Notes: a model not told the origin generated them from the letters alone. A stretch of 64,000 bases of DNA from Paraconiothyrium sp. Pb-2020 (GCA_022419385.1 JAJUBI010000006.1:1984001-2048000); one strand, 5' to 3'; counted from the first letter of the stretch, positions 12,505 to 24,620 are shown. Numbers and translations: made by a program.

Positions 12505-13454
12505 GATGTCTCGGCTGAGACCAGGTTGACTGTCCTTGCGAGGCATTACACTCAGGGAACGTTCTTGAAGAGCTTGGATCTTGCGCCGGCAAGAGATGGC
12601 ACGCTTGGGTAATAAGACTGAGTACAGAGAGTGGTGCTTGCTTGAAGGCGAGTTCAGCATTTGCATTGTTCGGCGTCGACGGTTGTTATGGTTGGAGGAT
12701 AGCGGGTGCTTGGATAAGGCTTTGGGTTTATGTCCGTCCTTGGGTTGGATTCCTTTTGTTTGCATAGGAGCGCTGTATTTTGGAGAGTTAGGTATACCCC
12801 TATTGTAATACGATGGCTACCTTCTACTATTCAAGCTATCGCTCGGTATCATGGGTGAAGAGATGGAGAGAGGGGTTCGAGGAGCTAGTCTGGTCGACGT
12901 GCTCGATAGACCCTGATCCACATTCGCGGGTTAGGGTGCTTGAGAACGTGTTGTGCGTCGTGATTGACATGCGGGACGACCGCTAGTCTACCAGTACTCA
13001 TATGTAACGTCATCATACTGTCATCTCGAATACTTTCTAGTCACTATACAATGACGCATGTTCTGATATTGTTGCGGCTCCAGGCTCGCAAAAACAAGAA
13101 GGTCCAACCTTTGTTGTTCACGATTTACGTCGCCATCGCTATTTGCATTTGATGGCATAAAAGCTGTAAATATGCAACGTCATCTTCGTTGAGTTGGTGC
13201 AGTTTGGTCGTATATCAATCGCAATGATAGTTATGCCACGTGCGGAAGTGCTTGGCGTAAGCAGTGAATAACCTCGGGACTACCGCTCCGCTGGACTCAC
13301 GGCGAATACCTTGCGCATAGATGCATCAAGCTCGAGTCATGATACACTTCAAAGAACTCACTGGTCCTGTATAAGCATCTTTTGATCTAACAATACCCTT
13401 TGAGCTTTCGCAGGACTTACATACTCTGCACCGAAAGTCGCTACGAAAGTCGCA
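12505..13454. other. Intergenic
   Basis: 950 nt between alpha-actinin and the thioesterase, both on the plus strand. Open frames are under 80 codons and unrelated to known families. It should hold one 3' UTR and one promoter. Confidence 0.55.
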
Positions 13455-14552
13455 ATGCTCGACGCAGCCTCAATCTTGGCTCTTCGCTCCTTAAACCAAG
13501 ACTCAGATGGCAGCTGGCGCTTTCAATCGAGCCAGCCACCGAGCCCGCTCAATACAGCGGTAGATGTGGCCTTTGGCGGCAGCACACTAGCACTTGCTGT
13601 TCACGCAGCATATCAGACGATCGAGCCGGCGCGACTATCAACTCTGCGTCTCTACTCAATACTCGGCCACTTCTACGGCGCTACTCGCTGCTCTGTCCCT
13701 TTGGATCTCAAAGTCGAATCCCTTCGCAACACGCGAGGCTTCGCAACGCGGCAAGTCACTGTATCTCAGTCAGCGTCCGACAAATCTGGCCAGAGTCGTA
13801 TAACGAGCGTCATTCTTGTAGACTTCGTCGCCAAAGCTACAGATAGGACAGTCGTTTCATTTTCGGCTCAGCCGAGGCTCTCCCCTCTTACGCACCATTC
13901 CAAACTGCAAGATATCCACGATAAGCTCCGGGTCGATGCAGCAAGTGGACAGGTCAATAAAAAAGGGCTAGCTTACATGAAACCGTTCTTCGACCTGCTG
14001 GACATCTGGCATAACCGCTACTGTCCCGAGGGTATGCTGGATCAGCAATCAATTGGCCTTCGTCTCGATAAAGACACTACGCAAAAAGACTTGCCGCATG
14101 CACAGAAAACTTCATATGACTGGATCCAACTGCGTGAGGAACTACCCCTCGAAGGAAGCAATCCGCCAAGCACAGAGGCGCTTTTACCTCCAAACGCCGC
14201 CGCAGCCTCAGCTTGCTTCTTCGCCCACTTTCTTGATACTTGGACATCCGTCATTGCTCCCTGGTGGGCAAATAAAGGTCCCGGAAAAGTGCAGGTGTAT
14301 GCCACACTAGACTTTGCACTGCGGTTCCATGTTGACGATCTGGATGCCACTGCCTGGCATGTTAGGGAACATACTTGCCAGTCTGCCGATGATGAGAGAG
14401 ACTATGTGCAGGCTAATTTATGGCGGGAGATAGCGTCGACCGAGGAAGACGGGAGGAAGGAGGGAAGAGAGCTGAGGTTGGTGGCGACAATGACGCAGAC
14501 TTGTGCGTTAAAGGGGCCTGCAAAGAAAGCTGCTGGTGCGTCGAAGATCTGA
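13455..14552 (+). CDS. TesB-like acyl-CoA thioesterase family protein
   Basis: Single-exon gene of 365 aa. The architecture looks like a double hotdog thioesterase (4HBT_3/TesB-like), an enzyme that hydrolyses acyl-CoA to free acid and CoA. The first hotdog carries 'VAFGGSTLALAVHAAYQTI' followed by 'LYSILGHFYGAT', where the G-hotdog-helix glycine pattern is visible, and a strand pair 'TRGFATRQVTVSQ'. The second hotdog contains 'VQVYATLDFALRFHVDDL'. No clear peroxisomal targeting signal ends the protein (last residues GASKI). The substrate chain length is unknown. Many fungi encode several such paralogues, often in lipid metabolism or secondary-metabolite regions; nothing biosynthetic adjoins this one. 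Confidence 0.8.
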   Translation: MLDAASILALRSLNQDSDGSWRFQSSQPPSPLNTAVDVAFGGSTLALAVHAAYQTIEPARLSTLRLYSILGHFYGATRCSVPLDLKVESLRNTRGFATRQVTVSQSASDKSGQSRITSVILVDFVAKATDRTVVSFSAQPRLSPLTHHSKLQDIHDKLRVDAASGQVNKKGLAYMKPFFDLLDIWHNRYCPEGMLDQQSIGLRLDKDTTQKDLPHAQKTSYDWIQLREELPLEGSNPPSTEALLPPNAAAASACFFAHFLDTWTSVIAPWWANKGPGKVQVYATLDFALRFHVDDLDATAWHVREHTCQSADDERDYVQANLWREIASTEEDGRKEGRELRLVATMTQTCALKGPAKKAAGASKI

Positions 14553-15743
14553 GAGGTATGCGATAAGCTACAGACAGACGCTACGCACTAGGGCGGCATA
14601 ACGATGAATTAAGAGCAATGATGCTTCAGGTGCGATTTCAGTCGAAGATACCGATACTACCTACCCCGCTGAAGCACCAGAACTAGAATCGGTATATCAA
14701 GTACAAAACACCTGTCTACATCTTCTTTGCACCGGAACGAACCTGACATGGCGAATAAATCAGTACCATCCCTTCTCCCATGGCAAAGAGAGTGGTTAAT
14801 CTCAGGTTTGTCGCTCGGAATGTGTGCCTTTGATGTGAAACTTTCCTTGATCAAATAACGCCTACTCACACGTTTAAATCATACAGGTGGCCTTCAACCC
14901 CGTGCAAGAAACTTCCGATGCATCAACAATAGTTGGACTCTATCAGTCACGGTAGCCACCATGCATTCTTCTTTTTCGCTTGGAGAGTGTCTGCATAGTC
15001 TGCTATGTAGCCTACACTCCCTTCGCCCGGCGACGTATCTCCAGGGGACCAGCAGTATAACATGAATTTGTTTTTGTGCGTAGCGGAGCGGTGCCTCGCA
15101 TATACAAAGAAACGTGCTTTGCGGCTGGGGTGTCGAGGTTTTAGAGAAGTTACGGGAGACCGAGAAAAAGGAATTCGAAGCTGAAATTGAGTTTTGTAGA
15201 AGTCTGGCTATTGCGGGTACAAAAAGCATCATCAGGGTTAGGGTCGAGGTGGCAGGCAGTGGTGTAGCAGATGATGGAAAGTCGTGGTATGTGCCTGGAA
15301 AGCATATCGTACTGTCGGCTAAGCGCAAGCATCTGCTGATGAAACCCAAGGCGTTTCTCCAAGTACGTGTTCTCTTTTCCTAATGTTCTTTACGGGTGTC
15401 CTGGTCTCGAAGGAGAGATGCTCGTCAAGTGTAGCGTCTCGGATTTGGGCACCTCTTCTCTATATCGGTTACCACAGGGTTCCCAGAACGCTCTGCCTCC
15501 AGAAGATGTCTATGCCTTGTTTGCTCTCATGATAGCCAAAGAAAGCAGCATAGCACCTGCCGTCAAGACATACGCGCTAACGCCGAAGGCACCTTGGACA
15601 TCCATCTTTAAACATGACCACAATATCCCAAATAGAAGACTTCTGCTTAGGAACATGACAAACACCAAAAATGTAATGATGTCACTATCCCACCCCTCTT
15701 GGAAATAGATGCCCCATCCTTCAGCTGGTTCATCCAGCGGCTC
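14553..15743. other. Intergenic with two orphan open frames
   Basis: 1.2 kb. An open stretch at 15082-15375 on the plus strand begins just after a pyrimidine-rich 3' splice-like site (ending 15081) and ends at a GTACGT donor-like site at 15376. It has charged, helix-like content (KLRETEKKEFEAEIEF). A second open stretch at about 15380-15708 follows in another frame. Together they might be exons of a lineage-specific gene, but there is no start codon, acceptor or domain that I can confirm, so I list them only as a possibility. Confidence 0.25.
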
Positions 15744-17547
15744 TTAAAGCTCGCCGCATACGCGTTTGGGTAACCGAGTTAGAACTGAGCTCGCCCGTTC
15801 TGAGATGCAGGTCGGGCTAGAATAGAAGTGCGCGAGGACTTCTGGGAGAATAGGTGGTCCGGGCTGTAATGGACCTGCAGGCTTACATTGATACTCCGCC
15901 TTGTTCGATGGTTCCACAAGGGATGCTGGTGGGATGCACGTACAATTGTGCTTACAGCAGGCGTTGTGGTGACGGACCTCAACAGTGCCTCCTGCGAATA
16001 AGTTGAGCCTGACGAAGTGAATGCCATTGATGACCTTCAAGGAGAGTAATATGCGGGGCTGACCGCGCTTGAACTTGTAGATGTCGCGGAGGAAGTCAAA
16101 GAGTTGGCGATCAGTCTTGATATTGTCCACACAACCCTGGTGTAGACTCTTCCCAAATCGTGCACTGCGCATGCAAGTCAACAAACGTAACAGCTTCGGG
16201 TGTTGAGTGGCTGTTCCCTGACTTGAAACTGTCACCGAGGTATTGGTGTTGGCGCTGTGCTGCGGAAGGGGGCTCTGCTTCGGGAGAAGTCCTAGTGTAG
16301 ATTGGAGCTTTGAAACAACCCTCTGGAGCCATAGCCTTGGTTGCGGACGGATCAGGGATTGCCTCGAACCTCCAACATATGCTGTACCATTCCTCCGATA
16401 GCCATCTATCAGGTCCAGCCCTGACATCTCGATTATCTCGTTGAAGTCAGACCGCGGTTTCCCGTTCACGTATGTTGTCGTGGAACTTAAGATATCAACA
16501 TACGGTAAATGTCCGCATCTCTTTTTATATTTAGCCCAACATGTAACATAGAGCTTGACGGACACTTACACATTGCCCTCTTACCCTTGTCATTCCAGGC
16601 TTTAGCGGTGGTTCAAGGTATCCGGTGGCCACAACAACTCCCTTGAGAAAATCGATCGTCAGGATCAATGTTCCCCAACCGTGTCTCTTTATCCAAGGCC
16701 GCATCACCACAAATACCAGAATTGCTGTACATCCGAAAGCTGATTCTATTCCTAGCAGCCCTAAAGTACGAGAGAGCGCGTTTTTGTCAAAATCGTTCCA
16801 TCGGCGTCTCCCCGACAAGAAACTCTGGGTGATCATGTTTGCAGCGGAAGCTGCCCATAATCTTCTTCTGATACGCACGTACATGAGAAGGCTCTGGGGT
16901 TTCGTACGGTCGCGTATTTCAAATTCGCCCCATTGCGAAAACAACATTTTGTCCCAGACTGGCAACAGGAGATCTGAAGAAGCGATCGTCAATGTGATGA
17001 AGAAGTAGGCTAGGTGCAGGATCAACCACGTCGGATCATGGACAAGTGTGATCGCAGCGATGTAAAACACCGGGTACACGACGGCGAGTATCAAGCTAAG
17101 TGATGTTCTCGGCAACGTGGTCCGATATGACCAGAGTCTCACTGTTCTTCGCTCCCCCAATTTGCGGACCTGTTGGTGTCGTGCATGGCACATAAGGTTC
17201 ACTCGTGACCCTCGGGTTTGGAAGTAAAGGCTGCCATGTTGCGCGACTTCTGTTTATGAATCGCTTCTTCATTGCCACCCACGACCCCTTGGCTGGATCG
17301 GCGGACAAGACTTGAAAGATAAGGATCTGATCTCGGAAAAGCACGAACGGTTGTTCCAAATGCTCGTAAACCGTTGTGACCCAGAGGTGGGTATCTTCAG
17401 AGGCGAGCCTTGTGCCCCTCTATTCGGTCACTTGTCAGCCTGGCGAGCTGATCGCACGAGTAACCAATGAAGACTTCTCTTTTTCGGTTACCCACACTAC
17501 TAGAGTCGCTTACACTCCGTAACAGCACCACATTTACTACACAACAT
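15744..17547 (-). pseudogene. Conserved fungal membrane protein of unknown function, frame broken
   Basis: Resembles a widespread family of uncharacterised filamentous-fungal proteins whose C-terminus ends in a 'LPKR..GEL' signature. Modelled exons are 17516-17547, 16570-17408 and 15744-16520 (introns 107 and 49 nt). The first exon is tentative. The middle exon has 'EDTHLWVTTVYEHLEQPFVL', 'SRATWQPLLPNPRVTSEPY' and 'CTTPTGPQIGGAKNSE', then breaks frame and resumes with 'LILAVVYPVFYIAAITLVHD', at least two further hydrophobic helices, and 'EIRDRTKPQSLLMYVRIRRR'. The last exon carries 'FGKSLHQGCVDNIKTDRQL', 'VEVRHHNACCKHNC' and 'FYSSPTCISE'. Exons 1 and 2 together have one nucleotide too many, so a single-base insertion between about 17095 and 17170 is the simplest account. 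It could be a true pseudogene or a sequencing error; other genes here have similar breaks. No molecular function is known to me. Confidence 0.65.
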
Positions 17548-17930
17548 TGCTTTTTGAGGCACGCAAAGTTATGATTCTAGTATCTCAATCTTTTGCGAAA
17601 CGTCGAATATCCCACCCTACCATGGTATAGACGCCCATGTTCATCAACTGGACGATATAACTACTCTACTATTAATCAAAGTATGGTGGCACTCTGTCTA
17701 AAAAGGTGAGTGCCCTATGGTACTCTAGTGTACATATAGTCATCAAACACTATAAGCTTAGTAACAGAAAGCAAATATATCGTACATTTGATAGAGATAG
17801 CGAACCTGTACCTACTACCATGGGTGGGGCCATTCTTTTCGCGAACGGTAACATATAGATTGCCCATATTGGTGCTTGCAAAGTTTTCTAGGCCACCTTT
17901 CCAGGGAACGAATACCTTTCTTATAGCATT
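17548..17930. other. AT-rich intergenic sequence
   Basis: About 380 nt with AT-rich character and no coding pattern. It leads into the inverted repeat at 17931 and may be part of the same decayed element. Confidence 0.4.
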
Positions 17931-18093
17931 TCAGCCAGTCTATGTACTATATGAGGTCGGTTATTGGCCAGATTCTCTTAGGTTTGACTTTTTAAGCCTG
18001 GCAAACGTTAAAATAGGGCACCAAGCTGTCAAATTTAGTGTACCAATGTGAACAGGCCAACTACCCACCTCCTATAGTACATGGACTGGCTGA
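17931..18093. mobile_element. Short inverted-repeat (MITE-like) element
   Basis: Two 40-nt arms, 17931-17970 and 18054-18093, are inverted copies that agree at 34 of 40 positions; each starts with TCAGCCAGTC read inward. The 83-nt spacer contains no gene. The size (163 nt) and structure fit a non-autonomous DNA-transposon derivative, or alternatively a structured RNA or a foldback. No clear target-site duplication was identified at the outer edges, so the true ends may lie further out. Confidence 0.5.
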
Positions 18094-20039
18094 GATAAAG
18101 GTGACTTAGGAATTTTTGCAAGGCACAATGGTTCGAGTCAGACAACTTTGATCGCATTACCTCTTCATCAAACGGACCCGATTCACCTACATCCGAAGTT
18201 GACAGACCGTGTTCAGAAGCATAATTATGTATGCCTTGCAATTCGGAGTTAATGCACATATCTCAGAGCATGGCATTAAACATGCATATGAAGTGGAGCC
18301 GGCGCGTATATGAGTAAACGCGTGCCAACCTTCACGCCGCCCTCGGCCTCGCACGTATCTCAGTTCATCCTGAATTCGTTGCTGCCTGGCAAATTCAAAC
18401 CCTGTGCGCGAGGCGAGGATATCGACTCACAAACAAACCTAGAGTTCCCGCGATATTGACATTTACCATCGGCACTACGATGCATGAAGATGGCACGTGT
18501 CCATATTGAGTACCCTTCTTCACCCAGAAGCCTGGTCAAGATCGCCACCTACATCACGAATACGGACACTGCATCATTCAATACCCAGGCTTATCTGCAG
18601 AACACTGTACGAGTTGTACCGCACTTTCTTGTGCATGGTGCAGAACTTTGTCGGCTATTTCACGGCTTCCCAGATCGTGCCCCTGCCCATGATAACACTG
18701 ATATCCTAAGACCAGGTTATCTCACAAGCCTGCGGTAAATCCACGTAGCGCGAGAAATGCCGAACCCACCTGGCGCTCGCCTCGCGCTCGTTTGGGTAAA
18801 CCACTGACTCTGATCCCAGCCTTTACATGACACCCAAACAGGCGCGGTAAACCCACTTACTCGCGCTCGCGATGCTAGCTCCGGCGCGGCAACCGTTGAA
18901 GTTCGATTCGCGTGCCGTTCAAAAACGGCACACAAGCGAGGGCTAACATCAGCCCATCGACCTGAAGAGGTGGGAAAGTTCTAGATTGTGCTTGCCTACG
19001 GTTTGCCGAGGGGTTTATCCGGGCCGTGTCTGAGTTTGCCGCAGTGGAGGAAGACACGGGGTGTGAGTGGTGGAACGATACGAGACGGCATGCGTGCGGA
19101 TGCGGCGCGCGAGCCAGCCGTGTTGGTGGAGGGAATTGCACGCGTGTTACAGAGAAGAACATTTTGAGAAGGGAACCAACGTGATGCGTTGGAAGCGACG
19201 GTGGTGCAGGTGATGAATTGGGTTGCGAATGATACACGTAGTTGCACAGTTTGAGCTGCTTCCTAGTGAGACGGCCCATGGGTCGATGAGCACATCACCT
19301 GCGGCACGACCACGAAACGCGTCTTGACCGTGCCACTTCATCGTTGCGTCTACGCGATGTCGCACAGCGTACGGACGGCGCAAGCCCGCAAGCCACCAGA
19401 GTTCAACCGCAACCCGAACTCGTATACACAGCACGCATCAGCACGAATGAGCAGTGAGAAGAGCAATAGTATTTTGCAAAACCTCGTATAGACAATCATC
19501 TGCAAGCAACTGACCCAGCCCAAGACGTCCACAGCAGGCATTAAACCCAACACAGCCAGCCGCCTCATGTCCATCGCTTCGTACCTGCATCCGCCCCCTT
19601 ATTTAGACATAGGAAACTGTAAATCGACAAGGCCCGACAGCATGGGCGCAAATAGTACAGAACGAGTGCGACACTCCGCTCGATGCAGCGTTCAAGCTGA
19701 CGAACGCCACACTGAAGGTAACTCCGAGAACCAACGAGCGGAAGACGACAGTGGAAACGACAGTGACTGAGACAAGAAAAAGAGAGAAAACTCCGAAGAA
19801 ACACTTAGCCTGGCATATAGCTTTTGTCTTCCCACTCCTGTTAGGATAACTCCAGGCTTTCTCAAATGCTGACAAAGGAGAAAACAACCAACCCAAGTGT
19901 AATCATCAATATCTACATGAAAGCAATGCAAAGTCGTAACGTCATAGGGAATGAAGCAAAATTGATGGGAGGAATCGGTGCTGAAGGGTTCAACAGCGAT
20001 CCCAGGGGAGGCTAGTGCGGAGGCCGGTGTAGACACGGT
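18094..20039. other. Intergenic, no supportable gene
   Basis: 1.9 kb between the inverted repeat and the 3' end of the CRIB-protein gene. Composition shifts from AT-rich to GC-rich near 18.7 kb. Short overlapping open frames on both strands lack domains, signal peptides or splice structure. Confidence 0.5.
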
Positions 20040-22494
20040 CTAATTCTTTGGCGGCGCAGGAAACAGGCTCAGTCGAGCTTTCTGTGGCACGCTACCGGCC
20101 CTGCTGCGAGTGTTGCTGCTCGGAGTAAGTAGCTTCGCAGCTCCTTCAGAAGAAGCATATTTGTGTGCTCGAGACCGAGAAGAAGAAGCAGTAGAGCCCT
20201 GACGAGCTAATTCAAGAGAAGTCTTCATCTCCGCGTTTAGAGTAGTCTGCGCGAAGTTCGCCGTTTCTTGCTCATCGTCCGAGGCGAAAAACGTTCGTTC
20301 TTGCGGAGTGTGACCTGGCGGAGTAGCCTCGTCGTCTTCAAGGTCGATCTCGTCCTGAGTGGTGAATGAGTCCATGTCCTCAGCAAGCTTGTCAACTACC
20401 GTAGACAGGTCCTGACGAGGCACACGAGAAGAGTGGACAAGTTCTGGAAGGCTCCCTGTAGAGCTTGCAGAACGACGAATGCCTGCTGTCCATGAGCCTG
20501 AACCATGGCCACTGGATACCATGCTACTGTCATAAGAGCTGCACTTACTAGCTCGAACATGGCTGCTGCGCGTCGAGCTGGCAACACTTCTGATCGGCTC
20601 AAGAAGTGGAAAATGCTTGTCCGATCCTTCGTAATCTGCCAGAAGGTTGTCGTACATATCCTCACGAGGGATCTGTTCTTTGAGCGACGGCGTAAAACTG
20701 AAGCGGCCCGCTTCGCCAAACGGACCCTGGGGGTTGAAGTAGTCAGAAGGCGTTTGTACGCTCGTTGTAGAGCTCGAAATCGCCGATCTTGGTTCCAACT
20801 CGGGGACGTTGTTCATGTTTGGGACAAGCAATGACGCACGAAAGTTGCCAGCAAACAGACCTGGACTCAACGGTGGCTCTTCTTCCATCATTGGCGACGA
20901 TACTGCGCTCGAACTCGACGGAACGGTGGTACTCTGTCGACGAGGCTGCTGCTCAGGTGACTGGTCAGCATCGTCGTTGTTCCCATCCCAGCCCAGCTCG
21001 CACTCAGCCTCTAAGGCGTTGTCGTAGATGTAGTCGATGTCATCTTCCCAAGATTCTTCAATCACTCTCCAAGTGTTTGACTTTCTTCGAGCACTGGGCG
21101 GCTTCCTGATTGAGTATTTGCGAGAGAGGCCAGGAGACGCGAGCGTCTCCGACATCTGCGTTGTAGACCTCATGATATTCTGCGTATTGATTTGCTTTGG
21201 TAACACATGTGAGTCTCTTCGAGCATGCGACTTGGCAACAGGCGATCTTTGATTAAGAGAGAAAGATCCATGTGAGGGCGATCGAGGGGATCGAGGGGAT
21301 TTTGGAGACTTGGCTGGTGGCAGGGGTGCAGGCCTAGGACTAATAAAGCGCTCTGGCTCCTCTGCAACGTCCTCCAGGCCGGGACTAAATGGAGGAGTGA
21401 AAGGATGTATAGCCGAATCATCGGGCGTCGTTAGGGCGTGTCCGACGTAGTCGGGTTCTTCAGCCATACTAGAAAGGAGTGCACCCATACGTGTAGGACT
21501 CAATGAGGCCAGATTGTCCCAAACACCCGACTGTCTGTGTGTGCGCGCCGGCGCAATATCTTGTACATCATCATGACCGGCGACGGGAAGACGAGATGAT
21601 CCACGAGGCGGTGCGTTGGCAGATTGGGTATGGCGGTGCGAACGAGCATTGACCCCGGGTCGTGAGAAACTCTCCACAGAACGACTTTGTCGAAGCGATG
21701 GTCGCATCGAGTTGTCGGGAGTTTCGACGACGTGATCAATAAAATCGGGTGGCGGCCTGAGTTCCATAGCAGAGATGGAACGTCGCTCAGGACCCACCAA
21801 ATCTTCTTCTGAGCAATTCGAAGAGTGTAAGTCCTGTGCCTTGATACCGTTGAGATTGCGACGAGGCGCTTGTGAGGCTCGGACCGCACGGAAACCAGCA
21901 GCAAGCTCATTCTCGGTGGCTTCTTCCAATGCGGCGAAATGGTGTCGGTTGGTATGCGTGAGGTGTTGAAAGTCGAAGGGGCTTGAGATACGGTTCTTGA
22001 GGTTTTGCGCTGCCTTCATTAGATGTGGAACAGTACCATGAATATGAGATTGACCTACCAAAGCTCTCTGGTTGCTCGGTCTGCTTCTTGGTCTTACGCA
22101 GCATCGATGCCCTTCGGGTCCCTACCTGCGGCTCATCGTGGTCGTGCGCATGCGAGAACGACCCGCTCAACCTTTTACTCTTCTTGCTCTTAAAGATAGA
22201 CCGACTTGATGAGGCGTCGTATCCGGACATATTCGGTGAGGACGGAGACGCGAAAGAGCTAGTCGAAGTTGCCGTGTTGCTGCGAGATCGGAGAGTGAAG
22301 ACAGAATGTCTCTTGCCAGACAAAGATCCTACGCGCTGTTCTGGTGAATGTGGGTCTCCATAGGATGAAAGTTCTGAGCTTTGAGACGCTCCAACATCGG
22401 ATACTGAAGTCGAGGTAGATTTGCTTGTGATGAGTGAATCCACAGATGACTGGGTGGAGGCTGTCAAAGCGTTGTTTTTCTGCAAAGCAAACAT
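20040..22494 (-). CDS. Disordered protein with CRIB-like (p21-binding) motif
   Basis: Probable Cdc42/Rac-binding scaffold of about 793 aa. Modelled exons are 22055-22494 and 20040-21981, intron 21982-22054. Directly after the splice lies SPFDFQHLTHTNRHHF (about residues 147-162), which fits the CRIB pattern S.P..F.H..H, followed by a short conserved block ending 'RASQAPRRNLNGIKAQDLH'. The rest is Ser/Pro-rich and apparently disordered, with an SPKSPRSPRSPS tract and several acidic patches. The intron donor GTCAAT is weak. The stronger GTAGGT at 22058 does not keep frame. Part of the intron, read in the downstream frame, would complete an even better CRIB ('RISSPFDF'), so the join needs transcript data. 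Fungal proteins with a CRIB but no kinase, such as yeast Gic1/Gic2, act in polarity; orthology to them is not claimed. Confidence 0.7.
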
Positions 22495-24572
22495 GGCCGA
22501 AACAACAACAATCGTCGTGAAGTAGTGCCTTCAACAATGAAAATATAGGTCCGGGAATGCTTGGATGTTATGCACAGAACCCCGCAAGTCGCTGGCCAGC
22601 CTGGTCAAGGCTACCTTCATGGAGTATTTCGTGACAGGTCGGAGAAGTCTGAGAACCTGTCGCGTATGCGTGGTCGGGATATTTGAGAGAACGGTAATCT
22701 GCTTAGACGTGTCAGCGAAGCTGGCGTGTAATGCGCGATGCCCAGGGTAGACCTGGGAGCGCGACTCGATTGGACGGGAACAATGCCAAAAAAGACTGGG
22801 AGGGGGGGGCAAGTCCCAAGAACAATAACAGCAGTGAGGAGGAGGCGAGTATATCAGCCGCGACAGTATCCTGCGCACCATAGGCTTACCTGAAATAGAG
22901 GACGGGCCAGCCGCAACCAAAGCAATGACTGAAGCGATAATAGACCACAGTGAAGCGTCTCGCTAACAGGAAGGATAGCCCCAGGCTATATCGCAGAATT
23001 AATGCGACAATGCGCTGTCTGGAGATGGTAGGATGCAAGGAATAGCGATTGAGTTGGCAGTGATTAACAACGATGGGCAGACAGAGCGGAAAGCAACGGG
23101 GCGGCCAAACGAGATAAAATGACTTCCGGCCCTGCGTATCGAAGTGACCTTTCGTTTGATGGTGTATTGTCTATATAGAAGGAAGGTATGTGGACGTGTT
23201 AGAAGCCGTGTTCGTAGCGCAGCATCTTTTTGCAAGAGGAAGAGGTGAGGAACTCGGGTGGCAGCAGAACGCGAACAGAGGTAGGGATAGCATCCGTAAG
23301 TACATGGGCGTCAACAGAGCAGCGGAGAGGCATGTGGAGAAGGGTGTGAATTGTGCTCTGTGCTCGCCGAAGTTAGCGTGCTAGCAGGGATCCAGCATGC
23401 TGCACGAAAGGAGGGCCTCGAAGCATGGATCTGTGTTCGGGCTGTGGGCGAGTTGAGTCCGCCCAGGATGGATGTCAGGGTGGGGGAAGCAGTATCAGGG
23501 GTGTAGGACAGGGGAGGCCAGAGCAGAGAGCCGGCTCAAGCCACTTAGAATCTAAGCCCTAAGGCCAGCGGCCCGACATAACGGCAGCAGGGCAATTTAC
23601 AACATAACAGGGGTTGTTTTCGACGCGTTGATTGGGTACTGTTTGTAAATAAAACGGCTAAATGGCCGCCGGGACCGCCTTTGGGCCAGTTCGCAGAGAG
23701 GTTGTTTTCGAACGTCTCAGTGCGTCCGAGAGCCACTGCCGTGCACTGGACATAAAATTGGCAACGACTGTCTCACTACAGATTCTCGATGAGGAGACTG
23801 ATGGCGTGGACAATGTCGAGGTCATCCAGATGTTGTGCGCCCGAAACGAAACGGAGCGAAACCAGACGGTGCGCAGGAGTGTCGGTGCACTGGCAACGGG
23901 CAGGAGCTGCAGGGCCGAACGACTTCCGCCGCCGTCAGGCGAGCAGCGCGGGTCGGATGCATAGAGGCGCGGATGTCCTTCCGCTGCTTGTTGTGCTGGT
24001 GATGGGTACGCTGTACGCTGATCCGAGGAGCCACGAGATGGCAGTTCTGTCCCCAGGGAAGCGCCCAGTTTCGGGGGGGGCAGATGCAGAAGCTACCACA
24101 CAATCCACGCAGACGGTGCAATGAAGTGGGCAGGCGGTCAGATGTGTTCGGTAGACTGTGTACTACAGAGTGTGTGTACGTTGCAGAGCACAACGTGGGG
24201 CTCCAATTGCAGTTAGCAGGCCGTTCAAGCCACCAGCGATCGTGCCTCGCGCGATGAAACAGCCGACGAGCATCACGCTCGCGTCGAAAGCCCCGACAGG
24301 TAGCAGCTGGGCGATAGCGGAGAGTGTTATTGCAGGGCTGTCGCGAATCTGATGGCCTGAGGGGTGCCTCAGACGGCAAGCATAACCAGCACAAGGATGG
24401 TCAGCAAGGCGCCGAGGCGGGAGTTCTCTCTCAGCGGGCTCGTCGACGGCTCTCTCCGGGGTCGCATCACGGCATGTCTTCGTCTGCGAGTGCGGCGCTG
24501 CGCCATGATAGCCTGCCGCTTCGGGCAAGAATCGACGGGTACTGCAGAATTCGTTGGTCCACGGCGTGGAAG
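22495..24572. other. Gene-poor region, first part
   Basis: Upstream of the CRIB-protein gene. It likely includes that gene's leader; the sequence TTTGCTTTGCAG just inside the coding start also looks like a 3' splice site, so an upstream non-coding exon is possible. No supportable gene beyond that. Confidence 0.4.
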
Positions 24573-24620
24573 CTGGAGCTGGAGCTGGAGGCACAGGCAC
24601 AGGCACTGGCACAGGCGCCG
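24573..24620. repeat. Compound hexanucleotide tandem repeat
   Basis: Three copies of GCTGGA followed by about five GGCACA-like hexamers (third and fifth units imperfect). Because the unit is a multiple of three, it keeps frames open on both strands and explains part of the long overlapping open frames nearby. Confidence 0.8.

Noticed and set aside
18125..18145. tRNA B-box-like GGTTCGAGTC
   Set aside because: No matching A box or foldable cloverleaf upstream.
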